Assembly: GCF_004336635.1 (NCBI RefSeq)
Contig: NZ_SJXH01000020.1
Coordinates: forward strand, 1 to 56,221
From: Acinetobacter sp. ANC 4862
GTDB taxonomy: Bacteria > Pseudomonadota > Gammaproteobacteria > Pseudomonadales > Moraxellaceae
Direction: 5' to 3'
DNA length: 56,221 nucleotides
Part shown: piece by piece, positions 17,343 to 28,022 of the stretch
Layout of the letters: each line of letters starts with the position of its first letter
Position numbering within the stretch: the first letter of the stretch is position 1
Position numbers and translations under genes: made by a program
The notes under the pieces: model-generated
Databases searched by the model: none
The model's input: only the letters and a program-made list of their open reading frames with translations
Told to the model about the DNA's origin: nothing

Positions 17343-18692
17343 CTAAGAGATCAAATTTGGTTGCCAACCACCGACTTCACAATATTCAGATTGAGCCAAC
17401 CAAAACCCTTTCGGTGTAAAAACACCAAGCATAACATTATCTATGCTTAATATTTGAATTCTATAACGCTGCCAAGGAAAAATTTGTGCTTCCTGAATGG
17501 CTTTTTTTAACGGCCAAGCCCCCACTCGTCCATGCAAATGAATTTTTTCTCCACCTTGGCGCATCACCAGATTCAATTCTTTGCCTAACAATGAGGCTGA
17601 CAATCCAATTGTTGCTGTTTCAGCAAGATACTCTCCTGAAAGGACATTCATTTTTTGACCTAATTCTAGACAGACGGTTTGTTCGGGAATATGGCTTTGA
17701 TTTTTTTCAGCCAGATATTCTTCAGGGTTTAAACGATAAAGTTTTTGCTGATAACGCAGATAATAATATTGGTTCCAGTGCAATGCGGCCTGTGCATCGG
17801 ACTTGGATTCAATCACTTCGTGCAATACGCGTTCCACCATTTCAAAACTCGGGCGATAGGTATCCGTCCCTTTCATCCAGGCGGATAACAGTTGTCTTTG
17901 ACGCGCGTTTGATAATTGGGATAATTTTTTTAAATCAAGTTTTGTTGCTGATCCGCAAATTGCTAAATCTTGTTGTAATACTTCTTGTAGAATTTCGTCA
18001 GCATCTTGCATTAAATAGCTGGTGCGACTGAGTGCCTGTTGCATTTTAGGATAACGGTTTTGCAGCACTGACCACAATTCATGACGGCACCAGGCGCGAT
18101 CATAATGAGTATCTAAATTGGTGGGATCTTCAATATTTTGCACATTGAGTTGTATTGCCCATTGGCAAATCTGCTCACGCGAGAGATCCAGTAGCGGTCG
18201 CCAAATGGTGAATTGCTCACGCACATCGACCTGTTTCATGGCAGCCAGACCATGTACGCCTGCACCGGAAAGCAAACGCAACATTAAAGTTTCGGCCTGA
18301 TCTTGCTGATGATGCGCCAGAACTAAAATTTCATTGGATTTTAAATGTTTGGAATAGGCTTGATAACGTGCGCTACGGGCCTGATGTTCCAGGTTGCCGG
18401 CTTGTACCTTGACTGTTTCTACAATACAAGGAACATTCAGCGCAGCACATTGATCAGATACAAACTGTCCCCAATCTGCACTCATTGCTTGCAACTGGTG
18501 ATCTATATAGATGGCACGAATTTTTTCAGGGTATAAATAAGACATTAAATGCAGCAGCAGCATGGAATCCATGCCGCCACTACATCCAATTAAAAAAGTG
18601 CTTTCCGGAGGAAAGCACTGGATTTGATTTAAGACGCCAGACCTAAATTGTCGCTGCCAAACTTCATTAAACGCTGGTAACGTGCTTCGCAT
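17343..18692 (-). CDS. tilS: tRNA(Ile)-lysidine synthetase
   Basis: 449 residues. The N-terminal PP-loop ATPase carries SGGMDS at 38-43. Family-typical segments follow ([23 protein letters not shown] in two parts, and [11 protein letters not shown]), then the middle TilS domain and a C-terminal domain. It converts C34 of tRNA-Ile(CAU) to lysidine so that it decodes AUA. The PP-loop position requires the start at or near 18692; there is no later start in frame. The gene therefore overlaps the accA 3' end by 64 bp, an unusually long overlap suggesting translational coupling. Confidence 0.94.
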   Translation of the reverse strand: MRSTLPAFNEVWQRQFRSGVLNQIQCFPPESTFLIGCSGGMDSMLLLHLMSYLYPEKIRAIYIDHQLQAMSADWGQFVSDQCAALNVPCIVETVKVQAGNLEHQARSARYQAYSKHLKSNEILVLAHHQQDQAETLMLRLLSGAGVHGLAAMKQVDVREQFTIWRPLLDLSREQICQWAIQLNVQNIEDPTNLDTHYDRAWCRHELWSVLQNRYPKMQQALSRTSYLMQDADEILQEVLQQDLAICGSATKLDLKKLSQLSNARQRQLLSAWMKGTDTYRPSFEMVERVLHEVIESKSDAQAALHWNQYYYLRYQQKLYRLNPEEYLAEKNQSHIPEQTVCLELGQKMNVLSGEYLAETATIGLSASLLGKELNLVMRQGGEKIHLHGRVGAWPLKKAIQEAQIFPWQRYRIQILSIDNVMLGVFTPKGFWLAQSEYCEVGGWQPNLIS

Positions 18693-19453
18693 CTTTCATT
18701 CGCATCCATCGATTGCAATTCTTCTAAAGCCTGTTGTAACACATCTTTAAGAGCTTGCATGACTTGTTCAGGTTGCAAATGCGCACCTTCACCTTCATCC
18801 ACTACATATTCCACAATACCCATTTTTTGTAGTTTTTCAGCAGTCAATGCCAATGCTTCACTGGCTTGTTCCGCTTTTTCTGCTGTTTTCCACAAAATGG
18901 ATGCACAACCTTCAGGTGAAATCACTGAATAAATACTGTGAGACAGCATCACCACACGGTCTGCCACACCAATACCCAGTGCACCACCAGAACCGCCCTC
19001 ACCCAATACTGTTGCAATTACAGGCACTTTCAAGCTTGAAAGTTGCGCCAGACTGGTTGCAATCGCTTCTGCTTGACCACGTTCTTCTGCACCCACACCT
19101 GGATATGCACCCATGGTATCAATAAAGGTAAATACTGGCAGATTAAATCGCTCAGCCATATCCAGCAAACGCTGTGATTTGCGATAGCCTTCAGGATTAC
19201 TCATACCGAAGTTATGTTGCAATTTTTCACGAGTGCTGCGACCACGGTGTTGCCCAACAATCATGACTGGCTGACCATTAAAACGTGCCAAGCCACCGAT
19301 CATTGCACCATCATCACCAAACAACCGATCACCATGTAAAGCATCGAATTCAGTGAAGATTTCACCAACATAATCCAAAAATTGCGGACGTTCCGGATGA
19401 CGTGCAATTTGAACCGTTGTCCATGCCTTAGATTGAGCAGCTTTATTTTTCAT
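18629..19453 (-). CDS. accA: Acetyl-CoA carboxylase carboxyltransferase subunit alpha
   Basis: 274 residues. This is the alpha subunit of the carboxyltransferase of acetyl-CoA carboxylase, which with AccD transfers carboxyl from biotin to acetyl-CoA to make malonyl-CoA. The crotonase-like core is clear: [13 protein letters not shown], the [22 protein letters not shown] segment in parts, [18 protein letters not shown], and [18 protein letters not shown]. It is shorter than E. coli AccA (319) because it lacks the N-terminal extension, which fits Acinetobacter AccA. It lies 50 bp after ppx and overlaps tilS by 64 bp. Confidence 0.96.
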   Translation of the reverse strand: MKNKAAQSKAWTTVQIARHPERPQFLDYVGEIFTEFDALHGDRLFGDDGAMIGGLARFNGQPVMIVGQHRGRSTREKLQHNFGMSNPEGYRKSQRLLDMAERFNLPVFTFIDTMGAYPGVGAEERGQAEAIATSLAQLSSLKVPVIATVLGEGGSGGALGIGVADRVVMLSHSIYSVISPEGCASILWKTAEKAEQASEALALTAEKLQKMGIVEYVVDEGEGAHLQPEQVMQALKDVLQQALEELQSMDANERCEARYQRLMKFGSDNLGLAS

Positions 19454-19503
19454 AGGTCGACCATTATCCCAAAACTAACAATAGCTTGTTAACCAGTAAC
19501 TTG

Positions 19504-21024
19504 TTAATAGATAAATTGTTCCGACTGAATATTCAATTCAATATCCCAATGCTTGAACTGCACTTGTTCATCGTGCAAGTCTGCTACAAGCAAAGGCCAT
19601 TGTTTGGCATCGCCAGAAACGCTTAATTGCCATTGTTGCTCATTGTCGACACTTAATTCAATGGCAGGAAGCATCTCATCGCTACGACTATGATTTAGCA
19701 AAACAGCTAAACGAAGCAATAGACTTAGGTAAACTAATTTGCTACCGCCCACCTTCATCACATCTACTCGACCGTCACTGCGTAACTTGCGACGATGATG
19801 TGCAACTAAGTGTGAAAGGTGGTTTTGGTCAATTTGCGAGAAGCCGGCAATATCTGAATGTTGTAATAAATACGCCCCATGACGGTGATAACCCGCATGA
19901 CTAATCGCCAAGCCAATTTCATGTAAATAGGCTGCACGACGTAATAAATCACTGTCTTCACTGTTTAAATTCAGCACCTTAGCTACACCATCAAATAAAT
20001 ACTGCGCAGATTTCACCACCCGTTCAGCCTGTTTTGGATCTGCGTTATAGCGTCCCATTAAAGCTTGTACACTTCGGTCACGAATATCTTCATGCTGGAA
20101 ACGACCCAGCAAGTCATACATCACCCCTTCGCGTAATGCACCATCGGAATACACTAGCTTATTCAACTCTAGTACATCGAACACAGCATATAAAATGGCA
20201 ACCCCTGCTGGCAAAACTGCTCGACGGTCTTCTTTTAAACCATCAAAATCGACTTCAGAGATATGCTTAAATTTGAGTAATTTTTCTTTGAGTTTTTCCA
20301 GACCTTCGCGAGTCAAGTTCTCCTTCTCATCGCTCCAGCCCATATTGACGGTAATTTGACGACAGGCTTTAATGGTGCCGCTTGAACCGACAACTGTATC
20401 CCAACCCGCTGTTTTATAAGTGTTGGCAATACCTGAAAGTTCTTTACGTGCAGCAACGACTGCTTTATCAAAACTTTTCTGATTAATTTCACCTTCACTA
20501 AAATAAGCTTTAGTAAATGCTACACAGCCCATTTGCAAAGATTCGGTATGAATTGGCTCGAATTCTTCACCAATAATCAGCTCTGTAGACCCCCCACCAA
20601 TGTCAATCACCAGACGACGACCACTATTGGCCATGGTATGCGAGACACCCAAATAAATCAGACGTGCTTCTTCACGACCGGCAATGATTTCAATCGGTTT
20701 GGGTAAAATTTCCGCAGCTTTTTGGATAAATTCATGCCCATTCTTGGCTTGACGTAAAGCATTGGTCGCTACAATTCGCATCCGGTTCGCCTGTACTGAA
20801 CTTAAACGTCCGACAAAGCGTGCCAAACAAGCCAAACCCCGTTGCTGTGCGGCTTCAGTCAGGTTTTTGTTTTCATCCAGACCAGCAGCCAATTGTACTT
20901 TTTCTGACATTGAAGCAACTTTCTTTACTTCGCCATGATCTACACGTGCAATAGCAAGATGAAAACTGTTCGACCCCATATCGATGGCAGCAAGTAACTC
21001 TTCATCAATCAAAAAATCAGACAT
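19504..21024 (-). CDS. ppx: Exopolyphosphatase (Ppx/GppA family)
   Basis: 506 residues. The N-terminal ASKHA ATPase-like fold has the phosphate-1 motif AAIDMGSNSFHLAIARV and the LVIDIGGGSTELIIGE phosphate-2 motif. The C-terminal half contains a HD-type domain (AAYLHEIG, SHAGYHRHGAYLL) as in full-length Ppx and GppA. Ppx removes terminal phosphates from polyphosphate; GppA also hydrolyses pppGpp, and the two cannot be separated by eye. Length and context favour ppx. It is the first gene of the minus-strand cluster leading to yggT and is divergent from trxA. Confidence 0.85.
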   Translation of the reverse strand: MSDFLIDEELLAAIDMGSNSFHLAIARVDHGEVKKVASMSEKVQLAAGLDENKNLTEAAQQRGLACLARFVGRLSSVQANRMRIVATNALRQAKNGHEFIQKAAEILPKPIEIIAGREEARLIYLGVSHTMANSGRRLVIDIGGGSTELIIGEEFEPIHTESLQMGCVAFTKAYFSEGEINQKSFDKAVVAARKELSGIANTYKTAGWDTVVGSSGTIKACRQITVNMGWSDEKENLTREGLEKLKEKLLKFKHISEVDFDGLKEDRRAVLPAGVAILYAVFDVLELNKLVYSDGALREGVMYDLLGRFQHEDIRDRSVQALMGRYNADPKQAERVVKSAQYLFDGVAKVLNLNSEDSDLLRRAAYLHEIGLAISHAGYHRHGAYLLQHSDIAGFSQIDQNHLSHLVAHHRRKLRSDGRVDVMKVGGSKLVYLSLLLRLAVLLNHSRSDEMLPAIELSVDNEQQWQLSVSGDAKQWPLLVADLHDEQVQFKHWDIELNIQSEQFIY

Positions 21025-21140
21025 TATTCAACGAACCTATAAGAATTATGCTTAGAGTAATTCACATGCATCCAATTTAAAAGCCATTTATCAGCACAAA
21101 TGAATCAGTTTTTATGTTTTTATAATTGACAATTGCATGA

Positions 21141-21159
21141 CACGATTATCAATATCGTG
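21141..21159. promoter_or_regulatory. Inverted repeat between ppx and trxA
   Basis: CACGAT (21141-21146) and ATCGTG (21154-21159) flank a 7-bp spacer. It lies next to TTGACA (21126-21131), a possible -35 for trxA with a poor -10. It could be an operator, but no regulator can be named. Confidence 0.3.
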
Positions 21160-21284
21160 AGCATCAATTAGACAAACTCAATATAATGTTTGAAAATCTA
21201 CATATCCCACTACATAGTTAAACGAGGCTATGTAATACTTATAGATATATAGAACTATCTTAAAATTTTATCTGGAGCATATCC

Positions 21285-21611
21285 ATGTCTGGCAATATCG
21301 TAAACACAACTGATGCAAACTTCGAAGCTGACGTTTTACAATCTGACGTTCCTGTACTGGTCGATTTCTGGGCAGGTTGGTGTGCACCATGTAAAGCCAT
21401 TGCACCTGTATTAGAAGTACTTTCTACAGAATTCGAAGGCAAAGTTAAAGTTGTTAAAGTTGACGTGACTGCTTGTGAAGCAACTGCCGTGAATTACAAC
21501 ATCCGTAACATTCCTGCATTATTAATGTTCAAAAATGGTGAAGTAGTCGCTCAACAAGTAGGTGCAGCACCAAAATCTAAATTGACTGCATTTATTGAAG
21601 AAAACATCTAA
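21285..21611 (+). CDS. trxA: Thioredoxin
   Basis: 108 residues, a single thioredoxin fold with the classical active site WCGPC replaced by WCAPC (32-36). The cis-proline loop is present (NIRNIPALLMFKNGEV). It is a cytosolic general disulfide reductase and electron donor to ribonucleotide reductase and peroxidases. A clear TCTGGAGCA ribosome binding site precedes the ATG. A strong terminator follows 25 bp after the stop. trxA upstream of rho is the arrangement found in E. coli and many gammaproteobacteria. The Ala in the active site is a mild deviation from the canonical Gly. Confidence 0.96.
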   Translation: MSGNIVNTTDANFEADVLQSDVPVLVDFWAGWCAPCKAIAPVLEVLSTEFEGKVKVVKVDVTACEATAVNYNIRNIPALLMFKNGEVVAQQVGAAPKSKLTAFIEENI

Positions 21612-21636
21612 TTCAAAAACAGTACAATTTAATCTG

Positions 21637-21667
21637 ATACGCTATCTCCGGATAGCGTATTTTTTTC
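21637..21667 (+). terminator. Rho-independent terminator of trxA
   Basis: ATACGCTATC (21637-21646), loop TCCG, GATAGCGTAT (21651-21660) followed by six T. It is a textbook intrinsic terminator that separates trxA from rho. Confidence 0.9.
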
Positions 21668-21676
21668 GTCTATAAA

Positions 21677-21705
21677 TTGACAAAACTTGTATTCTCTCTT
21701 ATATT
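21677..21705 (+). promoter_or_regulatory. Sigma70 promoter of rho
   Basis: A perfect -35 TTGACA (21677-21682), a 17-bp spacer, and -10 TATATT (21700-21705). Transcription would start near 21712, giving a leader of about 229 nt before rho. This is one of the best-matching promoters I see in the window. Confidence 0.75.
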
Positions 21706-21815
21706 GCATGTTCAAGGAATAAAGGATTTTCAATCCGCAATTTTCTTACAAGACACAACACATAAGATCGCCGCTCGGCAACAGAAATTGTTTTTACACT
21801 TTTTTCTTCGAAACA

Positions 21816-21944
21816 ATGAATCAGACCTCTGAATTGTTATTGTGCAAATACAATTACGTTACTTTTATTGCGTGCACGCGGCTGAATGTTGCTCCCTTTC
21901 CTCATCTGTATTCCAGAATTTTGATTCTATCTGACCACCTATGA
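21816..21944 (+). CDS. Possible 42-residue leader peptide upstream of rho
   Basis: A reading frame starts ATG AAT CAG ACC (21816) and ends with TGA at 21942-21944, which overlaps the rho ATG (21941-21943) as ATGA. The frame is open further upstream to 21723. The peptide begins [15 protein letters not shown] and ends ILILSDHL. There is no good ribosome binding site at the ATG, and rho itself also lacks one, which would suit translational coupling through the overlap. The family precedent is the rho leader of E. coli, which also encodes a short peptide and is attenuated by Rho. Expression is unproven. Confidence 0.35.
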   Translation: MNQTSELLLCKYNYVTFIACTRLNVAPFPHLYSRILILSDHL

Positions 21945-23209
21945 ATTTAACTGAACTCAAGAAAAAACCGATTGGCGAACTCATCAAGATTGCCGAGTTT
22001 ATGGGCCTAGAAGGAATGGCTCGTAACCGTAAGCAAGACATCATTTTTGCCATCTTAAAGCGCCATGCAATGAATGGCGAAGAGATTTTTGGTGATGGTG
22101 TTCTAGAAATTCTATCTGATGGTTTTGGTTTCCTCCGCTCTGCAGCAGGTTCATATCTTGCAGGTCCTGATGATATTTATGTCAGCCCATCTCAAATTCG
22201 TCGCTTTAACCTGCGTACAGGTGACACCATCACCGGTACGATTCGCCCACCCAAAGAAGGCGAACGCTATTTTGCTTTATTAAAAGTTAATCAAATTAAC
22301 TACGACACGCCTGAAAACTCACGTAACAAAATTCTATTCGAAAACTTAACCCCATTATTCCCAACGGAACAATTGGTGATGGAACTGGGTAACGGTACCA
22401 CGGAAGATTTAACTGCACGTGTAGTGGACTTGGTTGCGCCGATTGGTAAAGGTCAACGTTCAATTATTGTTGCACCGCCAAAAGCCGGTAAAACAATGTT
22501 GCTACAAAATATTGCGCAGTCGATTGTGCGTAACAACCCTGAAGTGTTCCTGATCGTTCTTCTCATTGACGAACGCCCAGAAGAAGTAACTGAAATGGAA
22601 CGTACGGTTCGTGGTGAAGTGGTGGCATCAACATTTGATGAAGCACCTGCTCGTCACGTACAAGTCGCTGAGATGGTCATCGAAAAAGCAAAACGTTTGG
22701 TCGAACACAAGAAAGACGTGGTGATTTTGCTTGACTCAATTACTCGTTTGGCACGTGCATATAACACGGTTATTCCTTCATCAGGCAAGGTACTTACCGG
22801 TGGTTTGGATGCACATGCACTTGAACGTCCAAAACGCTTCTTCGGTGCAGCACGTAATATTGAAGAAGGTGGTTCACTGACAATCATTTCTACTGCCTTA
22901 ATTGAAACAGGCAGCAAGATGGATGACGTGATCTACGAAGAATTCAAAGGTACCGGTAACCAGGAAATTACCCTTGATCGCCGTATTTCTGAAAAACGCG
23001 TATTCCCTGCCATGAATATCAAGAAATCAGGCACACGTCGTGAAGAACGTCTCATGAGTGAAGATAACTTACGTAAAGTTTGGATTCTGCGTAAGCTGCT
23101 TCACCCGATGGATGAATTGGCGGCAATGGAATTCTTGCTTGACCGCATGAAAGAAACCAAAACCAATGATGATTTCTTCGATCAAATGAAACGTAAAGCA
23201 ACCAGCTAA
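21941..23209 (+). CDS. rho: Transcription termination factor Rho
   Basis: 422 residues. The N-terminal helical domain and the OSB/cold-shock RNA-binding fold (about 50-125: [18 protein letters not shown]) are followed by the RecA-like ATPase with Walker A PPKAGKTM (179-186), Walker B ([13 protein letters not shown]) and the Q/R-loop regions. It is a hexameric RNA translocase that ends transcription at rut sites. The ATG follows TGACCACCT with no clear ribosome binding site, but the protein N-terminus ([11 protein letters not shown]) is that of Rho. A 229-nt leader from a strong promoter points to autoregulation as known in E. coli. Confidence 0.97.
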   Translation: MNLTELKKKPIGELIKIAEFMGLEGMARNRKQDIIFAILKRHAMNGEEIFGDGVLEILSDGFGFLRSAAGSYLAGPDDIYVSPSQIRRFNLRTGDTITGTIRPPKEGERYFALLKVNQINYDTPENSRNKILFENLTPLFPTEQLVMELGNGTTEDLTARVVDLVAPIGKGQRSIIVAPPKAGKTMLLQNIAQSIVRNNPEVFLIVLLIDERPEEVTEMERTVRGEVVASTFDEAPARHVQVAEMVIEKAKRLVEHKKDVVILLDSITRLARAYNTVIPSSGKVLTGGLDAHALERPKRFFGAARNIEEGGSLTIISTALIETGSKMDDVIYEEFKGTGNQEITLDRRISEKRVFPAMNIKKSGTRREERLMSEDNLRKVWILRKLLHPMDELAAMEFLLDRMKETKTNDDFFDQMKRKATS

Positions 23210-23234
23210 TTCGATTCATTATTATTTTATGTAT

Positions 23235-23265
23235 AAAAGGCTATCTATAACGATAGCCTTTTTAT
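23235..23265 (+). terminator. Rho-independent terminator of rho
   Basis: AAAAGGCTATC (23235-23245) pairs with GATAGCCTTTTT (23252-23263) around TATAAC. A T-run follows. Confidence 0.85.
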
Positions 23266-23533
23266 TTGGTTGACTTCACTTACATAACGCTACAATTGAC
23301 CTTTTTCTTTGTAAACTTTTATGCAAGCTTATGATTGTTAAAATATTCATACAAAAAAAACCATAGTTTTTAGCAAGTTATTTAGTACTTATCCAATATA
23401 AACCCTCTACTTGATTGTTATTTTCTGTTAATAAATTGCTCATTTCTCATCATTTTTTGCATTTTTTGCCCGCTCCCTAGTAGTAATTCAAAAGATGCAG
23501 TGATAGCATATTTGCAGACCAGTTAGACTGCCT
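23266..23533. other. AT-rich intergenic stretch between rho and the lipoprotein gene
   Basis: About 270 bases after the rho terminator. No reading frame with a credible start, no tRNA and no repeat were found. It contains a TTGACC at 23296-23301 without a convincing -10. The candidate lipoprotein promoter begins at 23534. Confidence 0.4.
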
Positions 23534-23562
23534 TTGCATTGTTACTGCCTAACAAATATTAG
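23534..23562 (+). promoter_or_regulatory. Candidate promoter of the alanine-rich lipoprotein gene
   Basis: TTGCAT (23534-23539), 17-bp spacer, TATTAG (23557-23562). Both hexamers match consensus at four of six positions. The leader would be about 60 nt, with GAGAGTGA as ribosome binding site before the ATG at 23630. Confidence 0.35.
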
Positions 23563-23629
23563 GAAGAATAAAAGCACTCAACAGGCTAACATAGGTTTTT
23601 TTTAATCTCATATTTTAGAGAGTGATGCC

Positions 23630-23890
23630 ATGTTATTCAAAAAAATCGCTATTGCTGCTGCAGTTGCTACTACTTTAGCTTTCGTTGGTTGTGCTAAAAA
23701 AACTGAAGAAGCTCCTGCTGCTGAAGCTGCTGCTTCTGAAGCTGTAGCTGCTGCTTCTGAAGCTGAAGCTGCTGCTTCTGCTGCTACTGTTGAAGCTGCT
23801 CCTGCTTCTGCTGCTGAAGCTGCTGCTTCTGTAGCTGTTGATGCTGCTGCTGTTGCAACTGATGCTGCTTCTGCTGCTAAAGCTCAATAA
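23630..23890 (+). CDS. Small alanine-rich lipoprotein
   Basis: 86 residues. A lipoprotein signal peptide (MLFKKIAIAAAVATTLAFVG) is followed by the acylated cysteine Cys21 in the lipobox FVGC. The mature part is almost only Ala, Glu, Ser and Val (EAAASEAVAAASEAEAAAS and similar), likely a long helix or a low-complexity spacer in the periplasm. Ala is written overwhelmingly as GCT, a pattern of biased codon choice often seen in highly expressed genes. The GAGAGTGA ribosome binding site and a strong terminator also suggest high expression. The function is not known; a structural role like Lpp is conceivable but not shown. The opposite-strand frame is an artefact of the repeats. Confidence 0.85.
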   Translation: MLFKKIAIAAAVATTLAFVGCAKKTEEAPAAEAAASEAVAAASEAEAAASAATVEAAPASAAEAAASVAVDAAAVATDAASAAKAQ

Positions 23891-23909
23891 TCTTTACGAT
23901 TATTAAGTA

Positions 23910-23941
23910 AAAAAAGAGAGCCTTTGGCTCTCTTTTTTTAT
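23910..23941 (+). terminator. Rho-independent terminator of the lipoprotein gene
   Basis: AAAAAGAGAGCC (23911-23922), loop TTT, GGCTCTCTTTTTTT (23926-23939). A strong stem with a long T-run. Confidence 0.9.
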
Positions 23942-24080
23942 GGCTAAAATAAAGATCAGTAAAATAAAAATTATTCAATCTTATGTTCAGCTACAACTTT
24001 ACTTCAGGTCATAGCCGCCAACCTACCTCCCCCTCACTCAAGTGATAGAGTTTCGCAAATTTTAAAATAAAAAAAGCAGA

Positions 24081-24377
24081 TCAATCGATCTGCTCATTTC
24101 CTACGCGCTGGCGGAATTTCTGCCCTGCACGGAATGTGACTACACGGCGTGCAGAAATTGGAATTTCTTCACCCGTTTTCGGGTTTCGACCTGGACGTTG
24201 ACGTTTATCACGCAACTCAAAGTTACCGAACCCCGAAAGTTTTACTTGCTCGCCTGAGATTAGCGCTTGGCTAATCTCATCAAAGAACAATTCGACCATT
24301 TGTTTAGCTTCACGACGGTTTAAACTCGTGAGCTCACTTAAATGATCAGCCATTTCTGCTTTTGTTAGTGCTGTCAT
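24081..24377 (-). CDS. ihfA: Integration host factor subunit alpha
   Basis: 98 residues, a complete HU/IHF-fold protein. It has the alpha-subunit N-terminus ([13 protein letters not shown]) and the beta-arm containing the DNA-intercalating proline ([13 protein letters not shown], about 62-74). With IhfB it bends DNA at specific sites. Its start overlaps the pheT stop as ATGA, so it is translationally coupled to pheT. The pheS-pheT-ihfA order is conserved from E. coli. Confidence 0.96.
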   Translation of the reverse strand: MTALTKAEMADHLSELTSLNRREAKQMVELFFDEISQALISGEQVKLSGFGNFELRDKRQRPGRNPKTGEEIPISARRVVTFRAGQKFRQRVGNEQID

Positions 24378-26755
24378 GAAGCCCTCAATGTCGCTTGGTA
24401 AGTGTTTTCCAACACTTGAAGGATATTATCCATACCTGATTTAATTTCAGCATCTTCCAGTGTACGGTTTGGATGCTGCCAGAGAAGTGCAAATGCCAGT
24501 GAGCGTTTCCCTTCTTCTACTCCTTGTCCAGTGTACACATCGAATAACCATGTCGAGTCTAGCAGCTCTCCACCCGTTTTTTCGATAAGTCCCTGAATTT
24601 CGCTAACATTAATCTTATCATTAATTAAAAGCGCAATATCACGTCTTACTGATGGAAAACGTGATAATTCTGTAAAATTAGATACATAAGTTTGCAAAAC
24701 AGCCTTTTGGTCCAGTTCAGCAACCCAAGTCATACCCAAATCGAGTTCGTCTTCCAAAGACGGATGTAAGCGCCCCAGGTAACCGATCGACTGACCATCA
24801 ACCAGAATTTCAGCCGATTGTCCAGGATGTAACCAGCTACGCTCTGAACGTACATATTCCACTTTAACACGCCCTGCTGTCAAAATTTCCTCAACTTCAC
24901 CTTTAAGATCAAAGAAATCCATCGGCTGTGCTTTACCATGCCAAGATTCAGCGGTTTTAGCACCCACAGCGATTAAAGCCAAAGTCGGGATTTGTTTCAG
25001 ATCATGAATGCTTTTTGCATCCTGATAATCAAAACGTAAACCGAGTTCAAAGAAACGTACGCGGCTTTGTTGACGGTTAATATTGTACTGCACACATGGG
25101 ATCAAACTTGATAACAAAGTCGAACGCATCGCAGCCAATTCGCTTGAGATCGGATTTGCCAACATCAATGGATTAACCGCAGGATTCAATTGCTTTTCAA
25201 GTTTGGCATCGGCAAAGCTAAAGCTAATGGCTTCTTGGTAACCTAAAGTCACCAATGTTTGACGAAGTTGAGGCAATTCAAACTGATCTTGATGTTTTGC
25301 TAATTTCACATCGATCACAGGCAGGCTGATTTGAATATTGTCATAACCGTGTATACGTGCCACTTCTTCAATCAGATCTTGATAAATGGCCATGTCATAA
25401 CGGTGTGAAGGAGGAACAACACTCCACTCGCCTTGTGCTTTTACAGTGACTACACAGCCTAAACGCTGCAAGGCATCTGTAATAAAGTCAAATTCAACTT
25501 TGTAACCGAGCAATTGATCCACTTGAGCTTGATTCAGTTCAATCGCATCACGTGTTGGTAAAAGTTCAACCTTTTCTGCAACCGTAATTGGACCGAACTC
25601 ACCACCGGCAAGATCAGCAATTAATTGAGATGCACGGTTCATTGCGATTAATGGCAATTCAAAATCTACACCACGTTCATAACGCTGCGATGCATCGGTA
25701 TGTAAACCATAACGACGTGCACGGCCAGCAATGTGCAAAGGAGCGAAGAAAGCAGATTCCAGGAAGATTTCAGTGGTTTCATCGGTGACTGATGAAGATA
25801 GACCGCCCATGATGCCGGCAATCGCCAAGGCTTTTGCATCATCTGCAATCACCATCACATCTTCAGTCAATTCAACTTCTTGTTCGTTTAACAATACCAA
25901 TTTTTCGGCAGCTGTTGCTTGGCGTACATGAACTGAACCTTGAACTTTACCGCCATCAAATGCGTGTAATGGTTGACCCAATTCAATTAAGACGTAGTTG
26001 GTAATATCGACAAGGATACTATGCTGACGTATACCAGAACGAGCAAGCGCACGCTCCATCCATACTGGTGTCGCAGCTTTGGTATTGACGTTTTTAATGA
26101 CACGGCCTAAATAACGTGGGCAACCTTCAGTATCTACAACAACTTTTTTCTCATCAGAAATGGTCGCAGCCACTTCCTTTATTTCAGGTGCAGTCACTGG
26201 CAATTGGTTAATCACCCCAATTTCACGGGCAATACCACGGATACTGAAACAGTCACCACGGTTCGGTGTAATACTGATATCAATGACATTGTCATCAAGG
26301 TCTAAGTATTCACGGATGTTGACACCAATAGGTGCATCTGCAGGAAGCTCTAACAAACCATCGATTTTATCTTCTAAATCGATTTCAGAAGCACCACAAA
26401 GCATCCCTTGTGATTCAATACCACGAAGCTTGCCTTTCTTGATTTTAAAATCACCCGGCAATACTGCACCAATGGTTGCTACAGATGCTTTCATGCCTGC
26501 ACGTACATTTGGTGCACCGCAGACAATCTGTAAAGGCTCACCAGAACCAATATTTACAGTGGTTACACGTAAACGATCTGCATCCGGATGTTGTTCTACA
26601 GTCAGAACTTCACCTACAACCACACCTGTAAATGGTTTAGCCGCTGGAGCCAACTCATCCACTTCCAGACCAAGCATAGTCAATTGATCAGATAGTTTTT
26701 CACTATCAATAGCTGGGTTGATCCATGTGCGTAACCAATTTTCGCTAATTTTCAT
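24374..26755 (-). CDS. pheT: Phenylalanine--tRNA ligase subunit beta
   Basis: 793 residues, the length expected for bacterial PheT. The N-terminal tRNA-binding OB domain lies at about 40-150 ([32 protein letters not shown]). The B3/B4 editing domain, B5 domain and catalytic-like core follow. The C-terminal ferredoxin-fold anticodon-binding domain ends the protein ([13 protein letters not shown] at about 705, and the last 90 residues). It forms the alpha2-beta2 synthetase with PheS and clears mischarged Tyr-tRNA. It overlaps ihfA by 4 bp and is separated from pheS by 130 bp that hold a pair of REP-like elements. Confidence 0.97.
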   Translation of the reverse strand: MKISENWLRTWINPAIDSEKLSDQLTMLGLEVDELAPAAKPFTGVVVGEVLTVEQHPDADRLRVTTVNIGSGEPLQIVCGAPNVRAGMKASVATIGAVLPGDFKIKKGKLRGIESQGMLCGASEIDLEDKIDGLLELPADAPIGVNIREYLDLDDNVIDISITPNRGDCFSIRGIAREIGVINQLPVTAPEIKEVAATISDEKKVVVDTEGCPRYLGRVIKNVNTKAATPVWMERALARSGIRQHSILVDITNYVLIELGQPLHAFDGGKVQGSVHVRQATAAEKLVLLNEQEVELTEDVMVIADDAKALAIAGIMGGLSSSVTDETTEIFLESAFFAPLHIAGRARRYGLHTDASQRYERGVDFELPLIAMNRASQLIADLAGGEFGPITVAEKVELLPTRDAIELNQAQVDQLLGYKVEFDFITDALQRLGCVVTVKAQGEWSVVPPSHRYDMAIYQDLIEEVARIHGYDNIQISLPVIDVKLAKHQDQFELPQLRQTLVTLGYQEAISFSFADAKLEKQLNPAVNPLMLANPISSELAAMRSTLLSSLIPCVQYNINRQQSRVRFFELGLRFDYQDAKSIHDLKQIPTLALIAVGAKTAESWHGKAQPMDFFDLKGEVEEILTAGRVKVEYVRSERSWLHPGQSAEILVDGQSIGYLGRLHPSLEDELDLGMTWVAELDQKAVLQTYVSNFTELSRFPSVRRDIALLINDKINVSEIQGLIEKTGGELLDSTWLFDVYTGQGVEEGKRSLAFALLWQHPNRTLEDAEIKSGMDNILQVLENTYQATLRAS

Positions 26756-26786
26756 TTCTATAAAAACCTATAAATCTAATTTCTTG

Positions 26787-26875
26787 AATCCCCTCTAACT
26801 CTCTATTTTTCAAAGAGAGGCCCCTGTTTCATATTGAAAACCCCTCTCCTTTTAGGAGAGGTCAGGGAGAGGTTA
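26787..26875. repeat. REP-like pair between pheS and pheT (copy 3)
   Basis: A first part, AATCCCCTCTAACTCTCT (from 26787) pairing with AAGAGAGG (ends 26820), has the form of an inverted element. The second part, 26841-26872, is CCTCTCC TTTTA GGAGAGG followed by TCAGGGAGAGG, a copy of the element at 8665 and at the IS site. Together they resemble the paired REP units called BIMEs in enterobacteria. On the minus-strand pheS-pheT transcript they would fold into stable hairpins. Confidence 0.7.
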
Positions 26876-26885
26876 ATAAATTCGT

Positions 26886-27887
<1,002 letters not shown>

Positions 27888-28022
27888 TTAAAAATATAAT
27901 AAAACCCCATATTCTAACAGTTTTTGAACGTATTGATGAAGTTCCCTGTAGAGGAAAATTAGATTGGCATCCAGATTTATAAAAAGTATAAGATAAAGCC
28001 ATTATTCATGAGATCAATAACA

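Noticed and set aside
17486..18031. 181-codon plus-strand frame opposite tilS
   Set aside because: Antisense to a well-supported gene; no start signal and no recognisable domain.
23675..23887. Ser/Phe-rich reading frame opposite the alanine-rich lipoprotein
   Set aside because: It is a by-product of the GCT/GAA repeats read on the other strand; no ribosome binding site and no family features.
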